Assembly (NCBI GenBank): GCA_947383695.1
Contig: OX376642.1
Location: 1,116,001-1,180,000, forward strand
Direction: 5' to 3'
Source: Actinomycetes bacterium
GTDB taxonomy: Bacteria > Actinomycetota > Actinomycetes > Nanopelagicales > Nanopelagicaceae
DNA: 64,000 nt
The notes under the pieces were generated by a model. It ran no database searches. It was not told the DNA's origin and worked only from the letters and a program-made list of their open reading frames with translations. This document shows, one piece after another, positions 52,272 through 60,908 of the stretch (its first letter is position 1; each line of letters begins with the position of its first letter). The position numbers and the translations under genes were made by a program.

Positions 52272-52976
52272 TTACTTATGACCTCCACTCACACCTAGCA
52301 TCTGATGTACCCAAGAATCATCATTGAGATTTTCTGGGCCACCCTGATAAACAACACGTCCTTGATCCATGACGATTACATGCTGGGCAACTCGCTTAAC
52401 AAGTGCAAGGTTTTGTTCAACTAGCAACATAGTCGACTGCTCTGCAACCTTAGTTAAAGCCTCAGCTACTTCAGTTACTAGCTTTGGAGCTAAACCTTTA
52501 GTTGGCTCATCAACTAACAGAATTTCATTTTTGTTCAGTAAAGCGCGAGCAATCGCAACCATCTGCTGTTGACCACCTGAGAGAGATCCAGCTTGTTGAG
52601 CGGCACGAGTATCTAATTCCGGAAACAAGTCATAAACAAACTTATATGCAGCCGCACTGTCCTTGCTTCTAGCTGCAAGGGAAAGGTTTTCTTTCACAGT
52701 CAATGATGCAAAAACTTCACGGTCCTCAGGAACAAAGGCGACACCCGATTGCACAATCTTGTGAGTAGGCATTCCAATTATTTGCTTACCGTTGAGTTCG
52801 ATTGATCCAGTACCCTCATAAAAACCCATAATGGTGCGCAGAGTTGTTGATTTTCCAACTCCATTGCGTCCAAGCAGAGCGGTTACTTTATTTGTTGGAA
52901 CCTCAAAGCTGACTCCATGCAGAATATGTGATTCGTTGATCTTTACATGAAGATCCTTGACGGACAGGGCGTTCAT
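52272..52976 (-). CDS. Liv-type ABC transporter ATPase LivF (system 1)
   Basis: 234 aa ATPase: Walker A GRNGVGKST, signature SGGQQQMV, Walker B ILLVDEPTKGLAP, H-loop LLVEQN. The LivF class is recognised by its short length and the EPTKGLAP segment. Overlaps livG by 4 nt. Confidence 0.92.
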   Translation of the reverse strand: MNALSVKDLHVKINESHILHGVSFEVPTNKVTALLGRNGVGKSTTLRTIMGFYEGTGSIELNGKQIIGMPTHKIVQSGVAFVPEDREVFASLTVKENLSLAARSKDSAAAYKFVYDLFPELDTRAAQQAGSLSGGQQQMVAIARALLNKNEILLVDEPTKGLAPKLVTEVAEALTKVAEQSTMLLVEQNLALVKRVAQHVIVMDQGRVVYQGGPENLNDDSWVHQMLGVSGGHK

Positions 52977-53725
52977 AGCGCTTCTCCGATGTATGCAGAT
53001 TGAACAATGGGATTATTAATAACATTTTGAGGTGTATCGCAAACTAGAAGTTCTCCATAGTTGAGAACTGCGATGCGATCGGCTAATCCCAAGATGACTT
53101 CCATGTGATGCTCAACAATTAATACTGTCTTCTTGTGTTCGGTAGCTAGTGCACGAATGATTTCTACAAGCTCTGGAACATTTTCAACACTCATTCCGGC
53201 CATCGGTTCATCCAATAAAACTATGTCGGATTTTGAAGCTAAAACAATTGCGATCTCTAATCGTCGCTTGTCTCCATGTGACAATGAACCTGCCCGTTGC
53301 AGCGCACGGGCCGACAAACCAACCTTGGCTAAACATTCGTGGGCAAGTGCTACAACTTCTGGGAAGTTATATGCATTCTTAGTTAAATTCATTGATTTGC
53401 CATTTGCAGCTTGTGCTGCGATTCGAACATTCTCGAGACACGTTAGATTGATAAACACACTCGATGTTTGAAATGTGCGGGCAATTCCTGATCGGGCTCG
53501 CTCATGTGGTGAGAGGTGAGTTACCTCTGTTTTGCCAACAAAAATTTCTCCACGAGAGGGTTTACGAATCCCACTGAGCAAATTAAAGAAAGAGGTTTTA
53601 CCTGCACCATTGGGACCAATAATTCCAAGAGTCTCATTGTGGGCGACATCAAGGGTGATCCCATCCAAAATCTTCGCTCCACCGATGTTAAGGGAAAGAT
53701 CCCTAACGCTTAATGCTGAATCCAC
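52973..53725 (-). CDS. Liv-type ABC transporter ATPase LivG (system 1)
   Basis: 250 aa ATPase: Walker A GPNGAGKTS, the RTFQTSSVF Q-loop region, signature LSHGDKRRLEIA, Walker B IVLLDEPMAG and H-loop VEHHMEV. Start is GTG at 53725 with AAGGAG about 9 nt upstream. It follows the binding-protein gene after a hairpin terminator. Confidence 0.91.
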   Translation of the reverse strand: MDSALSVRDLSLNIGGAKILDGITLDVAHNETLGIIGPNGAGKTSFFNLLSGIRKPSRGEIFVGKTEVTHLSPHERARSGIARTFQTSSVFINLTCLENVRIAAQAANGKSMNLTKNAYNFPEVVALAHECLAKVGLSARALQRAGSLSHGDKRRLEIAIVLASKSDIVLLDEPMAGMSVENVPELVEIIRALATEHKKTVLIVEHHMEVILGLADRIAVLNYGELLVCDTPQNVINNPIVQSAYIGEAL

Positions 53726-53780
53726 TAGCTCGGCTCCTTAAGTGTGCAACCCCAGTGTTGCTGATGGCAAAGAATATAAA

Positions 53781-53812
53781 GAACCCCAGTGCATTTCTAC
53801 ACTGGGGCTCTT
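53781..53812 (-). terminator. Terminator/attenuator after binding-protein gene of system 1
   Basis: GAGCCCCAGTG and CACTGGGGTTC form an 11-bp stem (one G-T type pair) with an 8-nt loop, followed on the minus strand by TTTATATTCTTT. It lies within the operon between the binding protein and livG. Confidence 0.75.
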
Positions 53813-53830
53813 CAATTTATATGTTTTGTA

Positions 53831-54994
53831 TTACTTACCTACGCCTGAAATTGTCTTCAGAAGTGTTGGTACGTACTTTGAACCAGACTTGTTCAATGAA
53901 ACCAAGAACATTGGCTGAATCAAAAGGTGTGAGTTGGAATCGATTGTCATCAATCCCTTTACTCCAACCCATGACTTTCCTTCGAGGTTTCGGATCATTG
54001 TGTCAACATCTTGTGTTGGGTTAGCTGTTAGAGCCATAACAATCATCTTCGCAGCATCTGCACCTGTTGAAGTGAACAGATCCTGTGTCTTCTTGTTGGC
54101 TGCATACCAGGTTGCTAGGTCATTAGCTGCTGATGACTTTGATGCTCCTGCGAAGTAGCTATTTGTGAGGATCGCATTTGTACCCTCAAATAGTGTTCCG
54201 TAGATGTCATAGGTTGCAGCACCTGCAAGACCTGTGATTGGACGCTGCTTAGCAAATGCACCCTGCACCTTGAGAGATGTAAGCATTGCACCTGCTGTTA
54301 GAGCGTTTGACCACGCGATGAAGATGTAAGTTCCCTTAGCATCTGCAGCCTTCTTAGCAAATGGTGTGAAATCTGAAGTTGATGTTGGAACCTTGATCTC
54401 TTCAAATGTTGCACCCTTTGGACCCATCAAAGCCTTTGCAGCTGCAATGTTTCCTGCGCCGAATGCGTTGTCTTCAACAAACAAAACAATCTTCTTGCCT
54501 GAAATTGGCTTGATGCCTGCAAGTGGAGCTAAGTCCTGAGTTGATGAGTTACCTGAACGGAACACATACTTGTTCGCAGATGAAGTAACCAAGTCATTCT
54601 TTGCTGGACCTGAGATGTACAGAACCTTGTTCTGCTGTGCAAGAGGAGCAAGAGTGAGAGCAACACCTGATGATGCTGTTCCTACGATTACCTTTGTACC
54701 GTTTCCAACCATCTCTTTGAATGATGCTGTTGCTGATGCAGGATCTGCACCATCATCCTTTGATGTAACTACAAGCTTCTTGCCGTTGATGGCCATCTTT
54801 CCGCCTGTGTAGTAATTCAATCCCCATGTAAGGCCTTCGTTGTATGCAATTCCATACGATGCAAGTGGGCCAGATGTTGATGTAATTACACCAATCTTAA
54901 TTTCTTCAGCAGCCTGTGCTGGAGCCATGCTTGGCGCTAGTACTGCAAGTGACAGTAGTGCGACACCCAAACGGGTTAGTGAGCGCTTGCTCAT
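53831..54994 (-). CDS. Liv-type periplasmic-binding-fold protein (system 1)
   Basis: 387-aa substrate-binding protein (LivK-like, Peripla_BP_6). A Sec signal runs to about residue 28 (cleavage near APAQAA); there is no lipobox Cys. The mature N-terminus EEIKIGVITSTSGPLASYG is typical. ATG at 54994 follows GAGGAG; the TTG one codon earlier is ignored. It opens the operon livK-G-F-H-M-acetoacetyl-CoA synthetase. Ligand not deducible; branched-chain amino acid, keto acid or hydroxyacid are all possible. Confidence 0.88.
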   Translation of the reverse strand: MSKRSLTRLGVALLSLAVLAPSMAPAQAAEEIKIGVITSTSGPLASYGIAYNEGLTWGLNYYTGGKMAINGKKLVVTSKDDGADPASATASFKEMVGNGTKVIVGTASSGVALTLAPLAQQNKVLYISGPAKNDLVTSSANKYVFRSGNSSTQDLAPLAGIKPISGKKIVLFVEDNAFGAGNIAAAKALMGPKGATFEEIKVPTSTSDFTPFAKKAADAKGTYIFIAWSNALTAGAMLTSLKVQGAFAKQRPITGLAGAATYDIYGTLFEGTNAILTNSYFAGASKSSAANDLATWYAANKKTQDLFTSTGADAAKMIVMALTANPTQDVDTMIRNLEGKSWVGVKGLMTIDSNSHLLIQPMFLVSLNKSGSKYVPTLLKTISGVGK

Positions 54995-55020
54995 CAATTG
55001 TTCTCCTCATCGAGTTGTTG

Positions 55021-55039
55021 GGTCCGCGATCGACGGACC
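55021..55039 (-). repeat. Hairpin in the leader of binding protein 1
   Basis: GGTCCG and CGGACC form a 6-bp stem around a 7-nt loop that contains GATC. It lies about 12 nt upstream of the Shine-Dalgarno in the probable 5' UTR; the candidate -10 TAGATT is at 55052-55057. Confidence 0.45.
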
Positions 55040-55120
55040 ATCTTGTGCGCAAATCTAGAGGGTGGGGTGGGTTACTAGGAAGTTCTGAAGGTTTCGATTT
55101 GATTACGTTTTCCGGTAATG

Positions 55121-55136
55121 GCCACTTTCTAGTGGC
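55121..55136. promoter_or_regulatory. Inverted repeat between the divergent transporter and hydrolase-bdhA operons
   Basis: GCCACT-TTCT-AGTGGC, a perfect 6-bp inverted repeat in the 193-nt intergenic region, upstream of both divergent promoters. A possible operator; the regulator is unknown. The rest of the gap holds the promoters and leader hairpin noted separately. Confidence 0.35.
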
Positions 55137-55152
55137 AACCCCCGTTCATAGG

Positions 55153-55181
55153 TTGGTTTTCAGCGGAGTCACAGGCACACT
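55153..55181 (+). promoter_or_regulatory. Weak promoter of the hydrolase-bdhA operon
   Basis: TTGGTT and CACACT are 17 nt apart and the latter sits at -12 to -7 from the ATG at 55188; A and T at the two key -10 positions are kept. Compatible with a leaderless message. Confidence 0.35.
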
Positions 55182-55187
55182 TGCCCC

Positions 55188-56069
55188 ATGTCATTACCAA
55201 CACAACGCATTTTGGTTCCTGTTCGCGGTGGCGATTTAGCGGTCTTCCAATATGGAAACGGTTCTGGAGACCCGGTCCTACTAATTCATGGAGTCACCTC
55301 TTCTAATCGCGCTTTTCAATTATTTGCAGATGCGCTCATTGCTCGAGGTAAAGCACCATTTGCTGTTGACCTTCGAGGTCGTGGAGATTCAAATGCACTG
55401 CCAGCTCCATTTGGAATGAAACAACATGCAGAAGATATGGCAGCGGTGATTGATCACTTTGGTTGGAACAAACCTGATGTCATTGGGCATTCCATGGGCG
55501 CATTTGTAGCTGCTGCGGTTGCAGGTTTATATGCAGAGAAAATCGGTGAGGTTGTCTTTGCCGATGGAGGTGTTCCACTTCCGATGCCACCAGGAATGAC
55601 CGTTGAGCAGATCATGCCATTTGTTCTTGGACCTGCGATGACTCGTCTTGCGATGGAGTTTGAAAATCATGAGGCGTACCGAAATTACTGGAAGCCTCAA
55701 GCGGCATTTGTTAAAGGATGGTCACCTGTCCTTGATGAGTATGTCGACTACGACCTACGGGGCGAAGAACCACATATGAAAGCGGCAACCAATCCTCAAG
55801 CCGTTGAAGAGGATTCACGTGATTTGTTTGGCGATGATCTGATTGTTAAATCTCTGCTGGGATTGAAAAAGAAATCAATCTTTATTAAGGCAGAACGAGG
55901 ATTGCAAAATGAAGAAGCAGGTTTGTACCCCATGCCTGTATTGGATGCGGTCCTTCCTGCATACCCGATGCTTACATTGGAGTTCCTAGCCGATTGCAAT
56001 CACTACGACATGTTCCTTGAAGCAACTGGTGCCGAAAAGGTTGCTCACATAATTTACGGAGATAAGTAA
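55188..56069 (+). CDS. Cytoplasmic alpha/beta hydrolase
   Basis: 293 aa, no signal peptide. LLIHGVTSSN is the oxyanion-hole strand, GHSMGA carries the nucleophile Ser102, and NHYD holds the catalytic His272. The fold family covers esterases, lactonases and C-C hydrolases. Its stop overlaps the bdhA start by 1 nt, so it is co-translated with 3-hydroxybutyrate dehydrogenase; hydrolysis of 3-hydroxybutyrate esters, dimers or a lactone is a reasonable but unproven role. Confidence 0.85.
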   Translation: MSLPTQRILVPVRGGDLAVFQYGNGSGDPVLLIHGVTSSNRAFQLFADALIARGKAPFAVDLRGRGDSNALPAPFGMKQHAEDMAAVIDHFGWNKPDVIGHSMGAFVAAAVAGLYAEKIGEVVFADGGVPLPMPPGMTVEQIMPFVLGPAMTRLAMEFENHEAYRNYWKPQAAFVKGWSPVLDEYVDYDLRGEEPHMKAATNPQAVEEDSRDLFGDDLIVKSLLGLKKKSIFIKAERGLQNEEAGLYPMPVLDAVLPAYPMLTLEFLADCNHYDMFLEATGAEKVAHIIYGDK

Positions 56070-56869
56070 TGTCCCTTTCTGGAAAGCGCGCACTTATTAC
56101 AGGCTCATTCCAAGGAATTGGGCTAGGAATCGCAACCTCGTTAGCTTCCGAAGGTGCCTCAATCATCCTTCATGGCTTGGCAGATGAAGCAACTATTGCA
56201 AAGGCTGAAAAAGCTGTAATGGATGCAGGAGCAGCCAAGGTTGAAAGTCATGTATCGGATCTTCGTGATGTTGCTGCAACTGAAGCGCTGATTGCAAAGG
56301 TACTAGCTAATGGACCAGTAGATATTTTGTGTAATAACGCGGGTATTCAGCACACAGCAACGCTTGAAGAAATGCCACGTGAAAAGTGGAATGACATCAT
56401 CGCAATCAACTTAACCTCTTTTTTTGACACTATGCGTTTACTTTTGCCCCACATGAAAGAACGTGGTTATGGGCGAGTAATTAATACCGCATCTGTTCAT
56501 GGATTAGTTGCATCAGCTGCAAAGGCTCCATATGTTTCCGCTAAACATGGAGTAATCGGTTTAACAAAGGTTGCAGCTCTTGAGTATGCAGCGGTTGGAA
56601 ACCGCGAAACTGGTGGAGTAACAATCAATGCAATCTGTCCTGGATGGGTTGAGACCGCTTTGATTGAGCCACAAATTCAGGCAAAGGTTGATCTTCACAA
56701 TGGAGATCGCGCCAAAGGAGTTGCAGATTTGTTATCTGAAAAGCAACCATCCCGTCGTATGTCTACTCCTGAAGAGATCGGTGCAATTGCTGTCTTTTTA
56801 TGTTCACGAGCCGCACATAACATCACAGGTGCTGCGATTCCAGTAGATGGTGGATGGACCGCTCAATAA
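56069..56869 (+). CDS. bdhA: D-3-hydroxybutyrate dehydrogenase
   Basis: 266-aa short-chain dehydrogenase. TGSFQGIG is the NAD loop, NNAG the second signature, and the catalytic Ser-Tyr-Lys lie in TASVHGL and YVSAKHG. Several features are those of 3-hydroxybutyrate dehydrogenases and not SDRs in general: NNAGIQHTATLEEMP, INTASVHGLVAS, ICPGWVETALIEPQI, EKQPSRRM and the ending IPVDGGWTAQ. It oxidises 3-hydroxybutyrate to acetoacetate, which the ligase at 48494 can activate. The stop is followed by a strong terminator. Confidence 0.88.
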   Translation: MSLSGKRALITGSFQGIGLGIATSLASEGASIILHGLADEATIAKAEKAVMDAGAAKVESHVSDLRDVAATEALIAKVLANGPVDILCNNAGIQHTATLEEMPREKWNDIIAINLTSFFDTMRLLLPHMKERGYGRVINTASVHGLVASAAKAPYVSAKHGVIGLTKVAALEYAAVGNRETGGVTINAICPGWVETALIEPQIQAKVDLHNGDRAKGVADLLSEKQPSRRMSTPEEIGAIAVFLCSRAAHNITGAAIPVDGGWTAQ

Positions 56870-56890
56870 ATTCTTGCAAAAATTGAAAAG

Positions 56891-56927
56891 AAAAGCGGGG
56901 CCAGATTTCTCTGGCCCCGCTTTTTAT
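56891..56927. terminator. Bidirectional terminator between bdhA and the secreted hydrolase
   Basis: AAAAGCGGGGCCAGA, a TTTC loop and the exact complement ending in a T-run form a 15-bp perfect stem at the convergence point of the two operons. Confidence 0.95.
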
Positions 56928-56954
56928 TACCCTCGATTTATAGAAGGTGATGTA

Positions 56955-58577
56955 TTAGTTATCGCCGTAATACTTCAACCTTGGAGCGCTGTAACCACGA
57001 TCGTAAGTCATATTTCCTGCCTTACGAATCTTGGTAAGCATTGGACCTCCTGAAAGGTTTTTCCCATTAGCTGAGGCGTAAGCAAGTAGATCTGCTATCG
57101 CCATGTACTGAGATGTGGTGAAGTTACAGTGGTTGGTACCAGTTGCAGCAGGAACAGATGTATCTGGTGCTCCAGCAGCTGTGTACTTGGTGTACTTCTC
57201 AGGTGTGAAGTTCCACAGTACGAGTTGGTTGTAAGCAGGACGCTTGTAACCCTTCGCCTTCTTTACTGCTTCCCACTTCTCTGCCCAATAAGTTGCGTAC
57301 TTGTCTGCAACTGACTGTTGGTTTCCAGCAGCGGTTACAGGATCAGCAACTCCAGTAAAGAGAATTGTTGGGATCTCTACCTTTCCAGAGTGTGAAGTAA
57401 GTGTCTTCAACTTCGCTGCTGCAGCAGGATCTGCCTTTGCACGTGGAGATGCAGCAAGAACACTGAGAAGTCCAGCGGTTCCTGAGTTACCAGAAAGCGC
57501 TGAGGCCCAGATGAATTGTTCTTCTGCGATACGTGCTGCATAGTCAGTCTTGGTGTTATCAAAGATCGCACCACCAGCTTGTAGCTCAAGATCGTGAGTT
57601 GCAAGAACTGCAAGTGCTGCAGCGTTTGCCACATTCTCTAGAGCTGCAAATGCTGGGTTAATCGCAACCTGGAAGGACAGTGTGTTTGAAGCTGGCAATC
57701 CAGCAGGTGCTGAAGTTGAATCAAAGTGTGCAGATTGCATTGGAATACCAGCCATCAACGCAACCATTACAAGTGCGCTTCGTGAAGGAATTCCCTTAAT
57801 TGCATCTGGAACCTTTGATGTTGCTGGCCAAGCTGGAGTGCTTGGGTTCGCTGCAAAAGCTGCTTGTAGTGTTCCGATGACTGTGAAGACCTTTACTAGG
57901 TCACCCATCGCCTCGGCATAACCTGCAGCTCCAGCTGAGTAATTACCACCCTTGATCGATGGATCAAAGAAGGTCTTGATTCCCCAGAGCGCATCCCCCG
58001 CCATTGTTGAAAGCGGAGTGACATCGCTAGCCATACACAGTGGTGCTGCAGCACTGAAGAGATCTGGATGCTTCTCAGCAAGTGATTGGGTAATGAATCC
58101 ACCTAGTGATTCTCCCCATGCAACAACCTTTGTGGTCTTTGTGAATTGCTTCTTGAAAAGATCTACAAGTTCAACATTTGTTTTGATAGCTGAATCTGCA
58201 TTCCAGCCTTGACGTGCAAAGCCAGAACCGACAACTGCGTATCCCTTAGCCAAAAGCGCACCAATTACTGTTGCGTTTGGACCAGGCTGAGGCGTGTTAG
58301 TGATTGTGTACCCACCGTAAACAGGAATTCCAGCAGGAATTGCAATGTTTGGACGGTATCCGTGTGAATAGAGATAAACAGTTCCATTGAAATTCGCAGG
58401 AACCATCATTGCGTACGGTGCACCATCAGATGTCGCACCGCCACATGTTTGAACTGGAACTTTGCCATCACACACTGGCGCTGCGTTAGCAACTGTTGGT
58501 GCTGTAACTAGCAGTGTTGCAGCAAGTGCTGTGACCGCTGCGAGCGCTAAGGAACGCTTGAATTTAAAGATTCTCAT
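56955..58577 (-). CDS. Secreted alpha/beta hydrolase
   Basis: 540 aa with a Sec signal (KFKRSLALAAV, cleavage after about residue 32). DGAPYAMMVP and YLYSHGYRP precede the nucleophile elbow GESLGG (Ser157); the acid is likely the Asp in GVADPV and the His lies in GTNHCNF. Four Cys (36, 45, one in LCMAS after the nucleophile, one directly after the His) suggest two disulfides, one tying the active-site His region as in tannase/feruloyl-esterase-like enzymes. It overlaps the binding-protein gene of system 2 by 4 nt, which links its products to that importer. Substrate unknown. Confidence 0.82.
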   Translation of the reverse strand: MRIFKFKRSLALAAVTALAATLLVTAPTVANAAPVCDGKVPVQTCGGATSDGAPYAMMVPANFNGTVYLYSHGYRPNIAIPAGIPVYGGYTITNTPQPGPNATVIGALLAKGYAVVGSGFARQGWNADSAIKTNVELVDLFKKQFTKTTKVVAWGESLGGFITQSLAEKHPDLFSAAAPLCMASDVTPLSTMAGDALWGIKTFFDPSIKGGNYSAGAAGYAEAMGDLVKVFTVIGTLQAAFAANPSTPAWPATSKVPDAIKGIPSRSALVMVALMAGIPMQSAHFDSTSAPAGLPASNTLSFQVAINPAFAALENVANAAALAVLATHDLELQAGGAIFDNTKTDYAARIAEEQFIWASALSGNSGTAGLLSVLAASPRAKADPAAAAKLKTLTSHSGKVEIPTILFTGVADPVTAAGNQQSVADKYATYWAEKWEAVKKAKGYKRPAYNQLVLWNFTPEKYTKYTAAGAPDTSVPAATGTNHCNFTTSQYMAIADLLAYASANGKNLSGGPMLTKIRKAGNMTYDRGYSAPRLKYYGDN

Positions 58578-59869
58578 GAGTTGCTTGGTAATCCTTTCGC
58601 TGGCATTGCCGGACGTTTGAAGGTTGAAACCACAACTGGACCGGAGCCGCTATCAGTGGTGTAAAGCTTTACCTTTCCACCAAATGGCTTTCTATCTCCG
58701 TTAGCGTCCATGACCGCCATGTAGTAACCGGTGTGACCGACGTTGCTGGTCTGTGAATATCCAAGAGGAGAGTAAGCAACAGATGCAAAGGTTGAACCCT
58801 TGGTTTCCATAGCTTTAATCAATCCCTTGCGAGTTGGATTTGGTCCTGCAGCTCTTAGACCTTGAACAGTCATTAAGCCGATGTTCATACCTTGTAGTAC
58901 ATAGTCATCAAAAGCTGTACCAGCGTTGTACTTGGTATTGATCTCTTGGAACTGCTTTACATACTCATCGCTAGTGTCATTTGGTGATGGATTACCAGCT
59001 GGAGTCTGTGCGCCATTGAGAACAGCTAATGGAACACCAAGTGCACGAAGAGTGAGTGGGTCAGCACCAACTGATCCAAGGATCCATTGTGGTGAGTACT
59101 TTGCTCCTGCAGCTACTGCAAGTAGTGGAGCTGTTGCAGAAGTTACGCCAAAGAAGACAACGACTTGAGCGCCACCTGCTGCAAGTTGAGAGACCCAAGT
59201 TTGCGCAGTCGCAGCGCTCTGAGTACCTGATGTATATGGAACGCTTACATCAAATTTAATTCCGGCTGCCTTAAATGCACCCATTCCATCAATTCCAAAC
59301 TCATCATTCTGGTAAACAATGCCGAGTTTCTTTCCGGCATGGTTTTCTTTGATGAATTGGGAGATGATCTTTGCTTCCATCGCATATGAAGGAAGAATCA
59401 TGAAACTGGTTGGATAGGTCTTCTTATTTGCAAATCCACTAAATCCAGTGTTGAGGAAAAGACTTGGGACTCCGCGCTTTGCGATGCCCACAGACTTATG
59501 TACTGAAGTGAAGTTGGCAGTTCCAAGTGGGCCAACTAGTGCGAAAACTTTATCCTTTAAAATTAATTCATTTGTCTTAGCAATCGACAACTGTGGTGAG
59601 TACTCATCATTTTTTTGAATGAGAGTGACTTTTCGGCCATAAACGCCGCCATTGTCATTGACATACTTAAAGTATGCATTCATGGCATTGCCGATCTTGT
59701 TATAGCCTGGCGATGCTGCTCCAGTAAGTGGAAGAGTGATACCGAGCTTTATCTCACTACCGGTAACTCCTGTCTCTGCGTGCGCTGGGAGCGATGTTGC
59801 AATTAAGCTTCCAACTGCGAGCACCGTGGCGGCGAGCCAGGTCCTCTTTACACCAGTCTTTCTGATCAT
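58574..59869 (-). CDS. Liv-type substrate-binding protein (system 2)
   Basis: 431 aa Peripla_BP_6 protein. Sec signal with KRTWLAATVLAV core and cleavage near AHAE (about residue 31), again without a lipobox Cys. The mature part opens with SEIKLGITLPLTGAASPGYNKIG. ATG at 59869 is preceded by GGAAGG; its own promoter stands in the 70-nt gap before it, so it can be expressed with the secreted hydrolase apart from the membrane genes. Only distantly like the binding protein of system 1, so a different ligand is likely. Confidence 0.87.
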   Translation of the reverse strand: MIRKTGVKRTWLAATVLAVGSLIATSLPAHAETGVTGSEIKLGITLPLTGAASPGYNKIGNAMNAYFKYVNDNGGVYGRKVTLIQKNDEYSPQLSIAKTNELILKDKVFALVGPLGTANFTSVHKSVGIAKRGVPSLFLNTGFSGFANKKTYPTSFMILPSYAMEAKIISQFIKENHAGKKLGIVYQNDEFGIDGMGAFKAAGIKFDVSVPYTSGTQSAATAQTWVSQLAAGGAQVVVFFGVTSATAPLLAVAAGAKYSPQWILGSVGADPLTLRALGVPLAVLNGAQTPAGNPSPNDTSDEYVKQFQEINTKYNAGTAFDDYVLQGMNIGLMTVQGLRAAGPNPTRKGLIKAMETKGSTFASVAYSPLGYSQTSNVGHTGYYMAVMDANGDRKPFGGKVKLYTTDSGSGPVVVSTFKRPAMPAKGLPSNS

Positions 59870-59905
59870 TGTTTTCCTTCCATCGAGGGTGGTATAGCTT
59901 CCAGT

Positions 59906-59934
59906 AATCTACCCCTTACCTTCAGGCAAGTTAA
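59906..59934 (-). promoter_or_regulatory. Promoter for binding protein 2 and secreted hydrolase
   Basis: On the minus strand TTAACT (59934-59929) and TAGATT (59911-59906) are exactly 17 nt apart, giving a leader of about 30 nt with GGAAGG as Shine-Dalgarno. Confidence 0.55.
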
Positions 59935-59939
59935 GGTAG

Positions 59940-60908
59940 TTAAATTTTTTTCTTATGGTGGTGTCTGCGTAGTTTTTCTCCTGGGCCATTAGGCGTAAAA
60001 ATTACTGAGAGGATCAGTAATACGCTCACAATGAGGGTAGGGAGATAGTTGTTCAGGTTCTCACCACCACCAAACCTGGTGGCCACAACATCTGCGACCT
60101 CAGGGATTGCAACCAGAATCAGCGCTCCAAAGACCACTCCCGGCAAGCTTGAGACGCCAGCAAGGACAGCACCTGTAACCAGTGCAAATGAGAGGGTCAG
60201 GGTGTAAGCCCCTGGAGCAACCAAACTTATAGTCATCGCCATCACCGCTCCGGCTAACCCGGCAAGGGCTGAGCTAATGGTGAAGGCAAGGATCTTCATC
60301 CGTGATGAATTGATACCTGAAAGCTCGGCGGCTAATGGGCTACTCCGGATCGCACGCCAGGTTCGTCCATAGCGCGATTGCAAAATATTGGAGGTAATAA
60401 ACAAAGCCAGTAGAGCGATAAAGCTGGCGATCCAAAAGAACCATTTGTATTGGGTGAACTCTTCACCAAGTCTTTCTGGAGGAAAACCAACATCAAAGAG
60501 GAGCCCTGGAACGCCGCCAAGAAAATTAAATTGGTTAGCAATTTCTGGAAGACCCACCGCTAAGGCCAAGGTTGTTCCCGCTAAATATGGTCCAGATAAT
60601 CGAGCAGCTGCTGTTCCTAAGAAAGCGCCAAAGAGCGCTGAAGCAACTATCGCCATTAAAAATGCAACCCAAACTGGGCTTCCTAAATTGTTCAGAGTCA
60701 GAGCCGCGGAGTAACCACCAACCGCCATCATCGCACCATTGCCAAGTGATACTTGGCCAGAGTAACCAGTGAGCAGAACTATTGATGCAAGTGCAATTGT
60801 GTACATCGCAATCTGTGCACCTTGATAGACACGAAGCTCATCTACGCGATCGCCAATTAAGAGCAAGATCCAACCCAGAAAAATAAAGAAGGCTATTTTT
60901 TTACGCAC
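59940..60908 (-). CDS. Liv-type ABC transporter permease LivM (system 2)
   Basis: 322-aa BPD_transp_2 permease with about ten hydrophobic segments and the LTGYSGQVSLGNGAMMAVGGY motif of LivM proteins. GTG at 60908 is proposed because it overlaps the livH stop by 8 nt and leads straight into the basic residues and first membrane helix; ATG codons at 60938 and 60950 would extend it into livH and are possible but less economical. C-terminus is very basic. Confidence 0.83.
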   Translation of the reverse strand: MRKKIAFFIFLGWILLLIGDRVDELRVYQGAQIAMYTIALASIVLLTGYSGQVSLGNGAMMAVGGYSAALTLNNLGSPVWVAFLMAIVASALFGAFLGTAAARLSGPYLAGTTLALAVGLPEIANQFNFLGGVPGLLFDVGFPPERLGEEFTQYKWFFWIASFIALLALFITSNILQSRYGRTWRAIRSSPLAAELSGINSSRMKILAFTISSALAGLAGAVMAMTISLVAPGAYTLTLSFALVTGAVLAGVSSLPGVVFGALILVAIPEVADVVATRFGGGENLNNYLPTLIVSVLLILSVIFTPNGPGEKLRRHHHKKKI

